The notes under the pieces were generated by a model, which worked only from the letters and a program-made list of their open reading frames with translations, was not told the origin of the DNA and did not search any database. A stretch of 5,054 bases of DNA from Gammaproteobacteria bacterium (GTDB lineage: Bacteria > Pseudomonadota > Gammaproteobacteria > Eutrophobiales > Eutrophobiaceae). A program made the translations under genes and the position numbers. Location of the stretch: the NCBI GenBank assembly GCA_016198885.1, contig JACQHV010000040.1, positions 1-5,054 on the forward strand. Direction: 5' to 3'. Of the stretch, positions 1 to 5,054 are shown one piece after another; the stretch's first letter is position 1, and each line of letters begins with the position of its first letter.

Positions 1-436
1 GGCTGCAGGCGACCTAGAACTGGCTGAGAAATTACTTGGCCGTCATTATTCAATCAGCGGCCGTGTAGTACATGGAGATAAACGTGGCCGTGAATTGGGT
101 TACCCGACAATTAATATTGATATGCACCGGCTATATAGCCCTGTTTCCGGGATCTTCGCAACGAAAGTTTATGGATTGGGTAATAATGCAATCGATGCGG
201 TTACAAATATCGGTACCAGACCCATGTTCGATGGCAGGAGAGTGCTCCTGGAAGCGCACTTGCTGGATTTTAATGACAATGTGTATGGCCGTTATATCCG
301 TGTGGAGTTATTGAAACAGCTCAGAAAAGAACAAACATTCGCAACCATTGATGAATTAAGGGATCAGATTGAGATCGATATAAAACAGGCCAGACAATTT
401 TTTAAAGAAAAAAATAAAAACATGGCGGTAAATTAA
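1..436 (+). CDS. ribF: Bifunctional riboflavin kinase/FMN adenylyltransferase (FAD synthetase), 3' part only
   Basis: RibF phosphorylates riboflavin to FMN and adenylates FMN to FAD in the cytoplasm. Only the last 144 codons are present (reading frame from base 2). This corresponds to the C-terminal riboflavin kinase domain of a family that is usually about 310 residues long; the N-terminal adenylyltransferase domain lies upstream of the window. Visible motifs are SGRVVHGDKRGRELGYPTIN (local residues 19-38), the flavokinase ATP/Mg-binding signature; NIGTRP, at about bases 206-223; and LLEAHLLDF, whose Glu (bases 251-253) matches the family's catalytic base. The usual PTAN reads PTIN here, keeping the Thr and Asn. 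A C-terminal helix (FATIDELRDQIEIDIKQAR) matches the usual end of the family. The gene ends in TAA nine bases before ileS, which suggests co-transcription. Identification is secure; the start cannot be seen. Confidence 0.96.
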   Translation, partial: AAGDLELAEKLLGRHYSISGRVVHGDKRGRELGYPTINIDMHRLYSPVSGIFATKVYGLGNNAIDAVTNIGTRPMFDGRRVLLEAHLLDFNDNVYGRYIRVELLKQLRKEQTFATIDELRDQIEIDIKQARQFFKEKNKNMAVN

Positions 437-445
437 CTGAAATTT

Positions 446-3280
446 ATGGCTGATTACAAAAACACGCTCAATTTACCCAAAACGGATTTTCCCATGCGGG
501 GCAATCTTGCCCAACGTGAACCGGAGATGCTTAAACACTGGCAGGAAATGGATCTGTATGCAAAGGTTCGTGAGCGCAAGCATGGTTCCGGGAAATTCAT
601 CCTGCATGATGGACCACCATACGCCAATGGGGATATTCATATTGGTCATGCCGTAAACAAAATCCTTAAAGACATTATTATCAAGGCCAAGGGTCTTGAC
701 GGATATGATGCGCCTTACGTCCCGGGCTGGGATTGTCATGGTTTGCCTATTGAATTGATGGTGGAAAAAAAGATCGGCAAGGCAGGTTACAAGGTTGATG
801 CCAGAAAATTTCGTGATGCCTGCCGTGAATATGCGCGCAAGCAGGTTGACAAACAGCGGGCAGATTTCCAGCGGCTGGGTGTACTTGGAGACTGGCAGCG
901 TCCCTATCTGACCATGGATTATCAGACCGAAGCCGATATTGTCCGTGCGTTAGGCAAAATGATCGATGCCGGACATTTAATCAAGGGATTCAAACCTGTC
1001 TACTGGTGTATTGATTGTGGCTCGGCCCTGGCAGAGGCTGAGGTCGAATACGAAGACAAGACTTCACCGTCGATTTATGTCCGGTATCCGGTTCTGCCGG
1101 ACGATGTCACAAACGGTAATTTTCTCAGCCGGTTCAAAAAGCAGGAATCGGGTATTGATCGGCCAATATCGATCGTCATCTGGACAACGACACCCTGGAC
1201 ACTTCCTGCCAGCCAGGCTGTCGCAGTACACCCCGAGTCCAGTTACGTACTGGTTGAGACTGATCTTGGGCATGGTAAAGAACTTCTTATGATCGCAGAG
1301 GACTTGATCGGGGAATTGCGGAAACTCCGGGAACCGGAATTATGGAAGGTTTTGTACCGTGCACGAGGTGAAGTGCTGGAAAATGCAAAGCTTCATCATC
1401 CTTTTTACAATCGTATTGTGCCCATCATACTTGGTACTCATGTAACGCTTGATGCCGGTACGGGAGCAGTACATACAGCCCCCGGTCATGGTATCGATGA
1501 CTATATGATTGGCAGCAAGTACAAATTACCCCTTGACAACCCTGTGGGTGGAGACGGGTGTTTTCTGCCGGACACGGAATTATTCGCTGGAGAAAATGTG
1601 TTTGCAGCCAATGATCATGTCATAAAGGTACTGAAGGAAAAACAGAACCTGCTGCATGTTGAATCCGTCAGGCATAGTTATCCGCATTGCTGGCGGCATA
1701 AAACACCAATTATCTTTCTTGCCACACCCCAATGGTTTATCAGCATGGACAATAATCAGTTGCGACAAAATGCGTTGCAGGCGATTGACAATGTGAAATG
1801 GATTCCGGACTGGGGCCAGCAACGGATCAAGGGAATGGTTGCGGATCGTCCTGACTGGTGTATTTCCAGACAGCGCACCTGGGGCGTGCCGATCACAGTC
1901 TTTGTAAACAAAAATACGGGCGAATTGCATCCACAGACGATGCACCTGTTTGAAGAGATTGCAAAGCGCGTGAAACGTGCCGGGATTGATGCCTGGTTTG
2001 ATCTGGATGCAAAAGAGTTGATTGGCACTGAGAACTCTACCTACGAAAAGGTAATGGATACGTTGGATGTCTGGTTTGATTCTGGAGTGACTCACTCTTG
2101 CGTACTTGCCGTTGATAAAAGATTAAAATTTCCGGCAGATCTCTATCTTGAAGGATCGGATCAACATCGTGGCTGGTTTCAGTCTTCATTACTTACTTCT
2201 ATTGGCATGAATAATACCGCGCCTTACAAGAGCGTGTTAACACACGGGTTTACAGTGGATGCGCAGGGGATGAAGATGTCCAAATCACGCGGTAATGTCG
2301 TTGCACCACAACAGGTGATGAAGACGCTGGGCGCGGATATTTTAAGACTGTGGGTCGCTGCGACGGATTACCGTAACGAGATGAACGTTTCGGATGAAAT
2401 ACTCAAGCGCATGGCGGATGCCTACCGTCGGTTGCGCAATACGGCGCGTTATTTTCTTGCCAATCTTGATGATTTTGATCCAGATACTGATTGTGTGTCA
2501 TATGAAGAGATGCTGGAACTGGATCGATGGGCTGTTGATATTGCAGCCAAATTACAAAATGAAATTATCACAGCTTATAATAGTTATCAGATCCATCTTA
2601 TCTATCAAAAGTTACATCAATTTTGCATCGTAGAAATGAGTAGCTTTTATCTTGATATCATCAAAGACCGGCAATACACCACACAGACAAAAAGTCTGGC
2701 ACGCCGTTCTGCCCAGACAGCGATGTATCACATTATTGAAGCATTGGTACGCTGGTTTGCGCCAGTTCTTTGTTTTACGGCTGATGAGATCTGGAGGCAT
2801 ATGCCCGGCAAGCGTAGCGAATCTGTCTTTCTGGAAGAATGGTATGGTGGATTTGACAAGGTAACTGATTATGAGTCCCGGATTGATTACTGGGATAGAA
2901 TCATTACAGTACGAGATGAGATCAGCAAGGAACTGGAAAAACTTCGTGTGTCAGGGAGGATTGGTTCATCACTGGATGCGGAGGTTGATCTTTATTGTGA
3001 TGAATCTCTTGCTTCGCTGTTGCAAAAGCTGAATGATGAGCTGCGTTTTGTCCTGATTATATCTTATGCGCGTGTTCATCAAGACTCGGACCGTCCGGAT
3101 GATGCCGCAGCGTCCGAACTCAATGGATTATGGATAAAGGTTTTACCTTCTTCACATGCGAAATGCATCCGCTGCTGGCATCACCGCGAAGATGTTGGAC
3201 AAAATACCAGTCATCCTGAATTATGCGGCCGTTGCATCGAAAATGTAGATGGTCAGGGTGAGTTACGTTCTTTTGCATAA
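446..3280 (+). CDS. ileS: Isoleucyl-tRNA synthetase
   Basis: This class Ia synthetase charges tRNA-Ile with isoleucine and hydrolyses misactivated valine; it acts in the cytoplasm. The product has 944 residues, against 938 in E. coli. Visible in order: N-terminus TLNLPKTDFPMRGNLAQREPEML, typical of the family and fixing the ATG at 446; HIGH signature at residues 65-68; WDCHGLPIE; the editing (CP1) domain with WTTTPWTLPA (Thr247-249) and GTGAVHTAPGHGIDDY (His343, Asp352); WCISRQRTWGVP; LDVWFDSG; SDQHRGWFQSS; KMSKS at 610-614; an anticodon-binding helical region; and a C-terminal zinc motif with Cys907, Cys910, Cys927 and Cys930. This architecture matches the ordinary bacterial, zinc-finger-bearing IleRS. 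Position 256, Asn in the E. coli editing pocket (Asn250), is Ser here. No strong Shine-Dalgarno lies just upstream, so translation may be coupled to ribF, which ends 9 bases before. Confidence 0.99.
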   Translation: MADYKNTLNLPKTDFPMRGNLAQREPEMLKHWQEMDLYAKVRERKHGSGKFILHDGPPYANGDIHIGHAVNKILKDIIIKAKGLDGYDAPYVPGWDCHGLPIELMVEKKIGKAGYKVDARKFRDACREYARKQVDKQRADFQRLGVLGDWQRPYLTMDYQTEADIVRALGKMIDAGHLIKGFKPVYWCIDCGSALAEAEVEYEDKTSPSIYVRYPVLPDDVTNGNFLSRFKKQESGIDRPISIVIWTTTPWTLPASQAVAVHPESSYVLVETDLGHGKELLMIAEDLIGELRKLREPELWKVLYRARGEVLENAKLHHPFYNRIVPIILGTHVTLDAGTGAVHTAPGHGIDDYMIGSKYKLPLDNPVGGDGCFLPDTELFAGENVFAANDHVIKVLKEKQNLLHVESVRHSYPHCWRHKTPIIFLATPQWFISMDNNQLRQNALQAIDNVKWIPDWGQQRIKGMVADRPDWCISRQRTWGVPITVFVNKNTGELHPQTMHLFEEIAKRVKRAGIDAWFDLDAKELIGTENSTYEKVMDTLDVWFDSGVTHSCVLAVDKRLKFPADLYLEGSDQHRGWFQSSLLTSIGMNNTAPYKSVLTHGFTVDAQGMKMSKSRGNVVAPQQVMKTLGADILRLWVAATDYRNEMNVSDEILKRMADAYRRLRNTARYFLANLDDFDPDTDCVSYEEMLELDRWAVDIAAKLQNEIITAYNSYQIHLIYQKLHQFCIVEMSSFYLDIIKDRQYTTQTKSLARRSAQTAMYHIIEALVRWFAPVLCFTADEIWRHMPGKRSESVFLEEWYGGFDKVTDYESRIDYWDRIITVRDEISKELEKLRVSGRIGSSLDAEVDLYCDESLASLLQKLNDELRFVLIISYARVHQDSDRPDDAAASELNGLWIKVLPSSHAKCIRCWHHREDVGQNTSHPELCGRCIENVDGQGELRSFA

Positions 3281-3293
3281 GCAGACAGGCATG

Positions 3294-3300
3294 AGAGAAG
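3294..3300 (+). promoter_or_regulatory. Ribosome binding site of lspA, deciding the TTG start
   Basis: The purine run AGAGAAG lies 4 bases before the TTG at 3305 and is the only Shine-Dalgarno-like sequence near the lspA start. No in-frame ATG or GTG occurs between the upstream in-frame stop (3278-3280, the ileS TAA) and the TTG, so the site supports TTG as the start codon. The match to AGGAGG is partial and the spacing slightly short. Confidence 0.55.
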
Positions 3301-3304
3301 AACA

Positions 3305-3775
3305 TTGAAATGGTTATGGTTGTCCTTGCTGGTCGTGATTATTGACCAGGCCACGAAACTGCTGGCCAGTCACTATTTGCAGATTCAGGATCCTGTTGCC
3401 GTATTTCCCGGAATCAATCTTACTTTGATGCACAATACCGGGGCCGCTTTCAGCATACTCAGTCAGGCCGGCGGCTGGCAGCGCTGGTTTTTCATTGGCC
3501 TTGCCGTTACTGTCGGTATTGCCATCGTGGTATGGTTAATCAACCTTCCTGCAGACAAACGCTGGATGGCCTGTGCACTGGCACTGGTTCTGGGTGGGGC
3601 GTTGGGTAATTTGTGGGATCGTATGACCTTGAGTTATGTCATCGATTTTATCGATGTCTATTTTCAGAATTGGCACTGGCCTGCCTTTAATATTGCAGAT
3701 TCTGCCATCAGTATCGGAGCTGTTATGCTGGTTATTGATGCCTTCTGGTTCGGTGAAGCGAAGGTCTCTGTATAA
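3305..3775 (+). CDS. lspA: Lipoprotein signal peptidase (signal peptidase II)
   Basis: This inner-membrane aspartyl protease removes the signal peptide from prolipoproteins after their lipobox Cys has been diacylated by Lgt. The 156-residue product has the usual length and four hydrophobic segments, at about residues 4-22, 61-79, 87-104 and 133-150. Family motifs are IDQATK (Asp14), HNTGAAFSIL (43-52), GGALGNLWDR (97-106), VIDFID with catalytic Asp114, and FNIADSAIS with catalytic Asp132. The start is TTG: no other usual start codon fits in frame, and MKWLWLSLLVVIIDQ is a typical LspA N-terminus. The gene follows ileS by 24 bases, as in many proteobacteria, and is probably in the same transcript. 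Two family positions deviate: Trp104 within GNLxDR, and Ser110 where a Gly often stands. A short ATG...TGA mini-ORF overlaps its start codon. Confidence 0.97.
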   Translation: MKWLWLSLLVVIIDQATKLLASHYLQIQDPVAVFPGINLTLMHNTGAAFSILSQAGGWQRWFFIGLAVTVGIAIVVWLINLPADKRWMACALALVLGGALGNLWDRMTLSYVIDFIDVYFQNWHWPAFNIADSAISIGAVMLVIDAFWFGEAKVSV

Positions 3776-3792
3776 TAGGGATTAAGCAATGG

Positions 3793-3821
3793 TTGACACA
3801 TGCTGCAAAGCAACGTAGTTT
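3793..3821 (+). promoter_or_regulatory. Candidate sigma-70 promoter for ispH
   Basis: A perfect -35 hexamer TTGACA (3793-3798) is followed after exactly 17 bases by TAGTTT (3816-3821). TAGTTT keeps the three most important -10 positions (T1, A2, T6) but misses the other three. It lies in the 94-base gap between lspA and ispH, so transcription would begin around 3828 and leave a leader of about 40 bases before the ispH ATG. The spacer holds a small palindrome, TGCT-GCAA-AGCA (3801-3812). This is inferred from sequence match alone. Confidence 0.5.
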
Positions 3822-3858
3822 CTTCAATACTGATTTTTTCATAGTTGAATAAAGACTC

Positions 3859-3863
3859 AAGGT
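3859..3863 (+). promoter_or_regulatory. Ribosome binding site of ispH
   Basis: AAGGT sits six bases upstream of the ATG at 3870, a good Shine-Dalgarno spacing. It supports that ATG, which also gives the canonical MQIVLANPRGFCAGV N-terminus. Confidence 0.7.
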
Positions 3864-3869
3864 AAAAAG

Positions 3870-4826
3870 ATGCAGATTGTCCTTGCCAATCCACGCGGGT
3901 TTTGCGCCGGTGTAGACCGTGCAATCGAAATCGTCGAACGTGCCCTGGAACTGTTCGGGGCGCCGGTCTATGTGCGTCATGAAGTCGTGCACAATAAATA
4001 TGTAGTAGATACCTTGCGCAACAAGGGGGCGGTCTTCGTGGAGGAACTCAATGAAGTGCCGGACAATGCGACGGTCGTATTCAGCGCCCATGGAGTGGCG
4101 AAAATAGTGCGTGAAGAAGCAGCACGTCGCAAGCTGCGTATTTATGATGCAATATGCCCTTTGGTTACCAAGGTCCATATGGAAGTCGGGCACTATCAGG
4201 ATGAAGGCCGCGAGTGCGTCCTGATAGGACATGAAGGACATCCGGAAGTTGAAGGCACGTTGGGGCAGTATCGTCCCCAGGGCGGCAAGGGCGGCATGTA
4301 CCTGGTTGAATCGGTAGATGACGTCGGGAAACTCAAGGTCAAGGACCCGGATTTTCTGGCATTTGTCACACAAACGACATTGTCAATGGACGATACCGCT
4401 GAAATTATCGATGCCCTTCGAGAACGCTTTCCGAATATTGTGGGTCCGAAGAAAGAAGATATTTGTTATGCGACACAGAACAGACAGGACGCTGTGAAGA
4501 AATTAACCAGGCAATGTGATTTGATATTGGTTGTCGGATCCCCCAATAGCTCCAATTCCACGCGCCTGAAGGAAATTTCGCAGAAGGTCGGGGTGCCGAC
4601 CTATCTTATCGATAATGCGTCGGAGATTCAGAAGGAATGGCTGGACGGCAAGGAATGTATTGGATTAACTGCCGGCGCATCGGCCCCTGAGGTTCTGGTG
4701 GAAGAAGTCATTGAACAGCTGAAGACATGGGGGGCAAAGAGTGTTCAGGAAGCGCCGGGCAAACAGGAAAAGGTTGTGTTTTCTCTGCCCAAGGATCTTG
4801 CCGCAGTCGGGCACACTCCTTCGTAG
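3870..4826 (+). CDS. ispH: 4-hydroxy-3-methylbut-2-enyl diphosphate reductase (LytB)
   Basis: IspH is the last enzyme of the MEP pathway. It reduces HMBPP to isopentenyl and dimethylallyl diphosphate in the cytoplasm, using an oxygen-sensitive [4Fe-4S] cluster. The 318 residues compare with 316 in E. coli. All expected residues are visible: cluster ligands Cys12 (NPRGFCAGV), Cys96 (DAICPLVTK) and Cys199 (DICYATQNRQ); substrate-binding His41 (HEVVHNK), His74 (FSAHGV) and His124 with the catalytic Glu126 (GHEGHPEVEGT); Thr167 (VTQTTLS); the Ser-x-Asn motif SSNSTRL (227-233); and TAGASAPE (267-274). The ATG is supported by an AAGGT ribosome binding site. The gene lies directly after lspA without an intervening fkpB, and probably has its own promoter in the 94-base gap. 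The C-terminal tail after residue 290 is short and variable, as usual for the family. Confidence 0.99.
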   Translation: MQIVLANPRGFCAGVDRAIEIVERALELFGAPVYVRHEVVHNKYVVDTLRNKGAVFVEELNEVPDNATVVFSAHGVAKIVREEAARRKLRIYDAICPLVTKVHMEVGHYQDEGRECVLIGHEGHPEVEGTLGQYRPQGGKGGMYLVESVDDVGKLKVKDPDFLAFVTQTTLSMDDTAEIIDALRERFPNIVGPKKEDICYATQNRQDAVKKLTRQCDLILVVGSPNSSNSTRLKEISQKVGVPTYLIDNASEIQKEWLDGKECIGLTAGASAPEVLVEEVIEQLKTWGAKSVQEAPGKQEKVVFSLPKDLAAVGHTPS

Positions 4827-4834
4827 CTGCCCGA
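4807..4834 (+). other. Stem-loop overlapping the ispH stop codon
   Basis: TCGGGCA (4807-4813) and TGCCCGA (4828-4834) form a perfect 7-bp GC-rich stem around a 14-base loop that contains the ispH TAG. No run of T follows, so it is not a textbook intrinsic terminator. It could still protect the 3' end of the transcript or contribute to termination, or be chance. Confidence 0.35.
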
Positions 4835-4966
4835 GACTGTATCCGCTGATTTGCTTATCGTGGCATTGGTGCTTTCGTGCTCATTTTCAGGCGAGCAATG
4901 GTGACTGGTAATTAGAACCTATCTCAAAATTAAGGAAATTCTGTTGAAATCCTCAAGTTTAAAAGT

Positions 4967-5054
4967 CCCGTCATTCCGGCACCCATACGGGTATAAACTC
5001 CAGCCGGAATCCAGTAAAACCAATTGTTTACTGGATGCCGGGTCAAGCCCGGCA
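4967..5054. repeat. Dispersed palindromic repeat (REP/MITE-like), truncated by the window edge
   Basis: The stretch is built of nested inverted repeats. ATTCCGGC (4973-4980) pairs perfectly with GCCGGAAT (5003-5010), enclosing ACCC-ATAC-GGGT (4981-4992). CCGGAATCCAGTAAA (5004-5018) pairs 14 of 15 with TTTACTGGATGCCGG (5027-5041) across an 8-base loop. TGCCGGG (5036-5042) pairs perfectly with CCCGGCA (5048-5054). Sequences of the pattern GTCATTCCGGC...CCGGAATCCAGT...ACTGGATGCCGGG are familiar as non-coding, multi-copy intergenic repeats in many proteobacteria. The left end CCCGTCA (4967-4973) has no partner within the window; a complete copy would be expected to close with a complementary TGACGGG just beyond it. 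No coding capacity is seen. Copy number cannot be judged from one window. Confidence 0.75.

Noticed and set aside
72..314. Alternative-frame ORF of 80 codons overlapping ribF
   Set aside because: The other frame encodes clear RibF flavokinase motifs; this one has none.
407..421. A-run near the end of ribF (heptamer A AAA AAT in frame) as a programmed -1 frameshift site
   Set aside because: A -1 slip meets TAA at once (415-417), removing only about six residues, and no stimulatory structure follows.
1580..2095. Antisense open frame of 171 codons inside ileS
   Set aside because: It is wholly within conserved ileS coding sequence, has no family resemblance, and is best explained as a shadow frame.
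3771..3776. Perfect TATAAT at the lspA stop codon as a promoter -10
   Set aside because: No acceptable -35 lies 16-18 bases upstream; the best is TTCGGT. The TTGACA-TAGTTT pair downstream is better placed.
3834..3839. T6 run upstream of ispH as part of an intrinsic terminator after lspA
   Set aside because: No GC-rich stem immediately precedes it; only 3-4 bp AT pairings are available.
3732..4373. Antisense open frame of 213 codons across the lspA end and ispH
   Set aside because: It lies opposite the strongly supported ispH, shows no recognisable domain, and arises from the codon pattern of the sense gene.
4878..4897. TGCTC...GAGCA inverted repeat after ispH
   Set aside because: A five-base-pair stem with a 10-base loop and no T-tract is within chance expectation.
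4835..4966. Search for a small gene or RNA between ispH and the repeat
   Set aside because: Only very short frames occur, without a ribosome binding site or recognisable product, and no tRNA or riboswitch fold was apparent.

Overview
The window holds a compact, all plus-strand housekeeping cluster: the 3' part of ribF, then complete ileS, lspA and ispH, followed by about 230 bases of intergenic DNA that ends in a palindromic repeat cut off by the window edge. Base composition is moderate (roughly half GC by eye). The order ribF-ileS-lspA-ispH, the gamma/beta-type IleRS with a C-terminal four-cysteine zinc motif, and the absence of fkpB between lspA and ispH point to a proteobacterium, most likely a betaproteobacterium. 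The dispersed repeat of the form GTCATTCCGGC...CCGGAATCCAGT...ACTGGATGCCGGG fits a lineage such as the Nitrosomonadaceae. That taxonomic call is inference, not proof.

Layout: 1-436 is the riboflavin-kinase end of the bifunctional FAD synthetase RibF. After 9 bases, 446-3280 encodes isoleucyl-tRNA synthetase (944 residues). After 24 bases, 3305-3775 encodes lipoprotein signal peptidase LspA, with a TTG start supported by a purine-rich ribosome binding site. A 94-base gap carries a plausible sigma-70 promoter (perfect TTGACA, 17-base spacer, TAGTTT) and the ribosome binding site of ispH (3870-4826), the last enzyme of the MEP isoprenoid pathway. From 4827 onward there is no gene. A stem-loop overlaps the ispH stop codon, and a palindromic element starts near 4967.

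The genes do not form one pathway. They supply FMN/FAD cofactors, charged tRNA-Ile, lipoprotein maturation and isoprenoid precursors, and sit together as a conserved block of essential genes. The first three are probably co-transcribed. ispH may be read both from upstream and from its own promoter.

I found no undescribed multi-gene system here. The points most worth checking are a Ser in place of the usual editing-site Asn in IleRS, a five-codon mini-ORF that overlaps the lspA start codon, and the structured repeat at the right edge.
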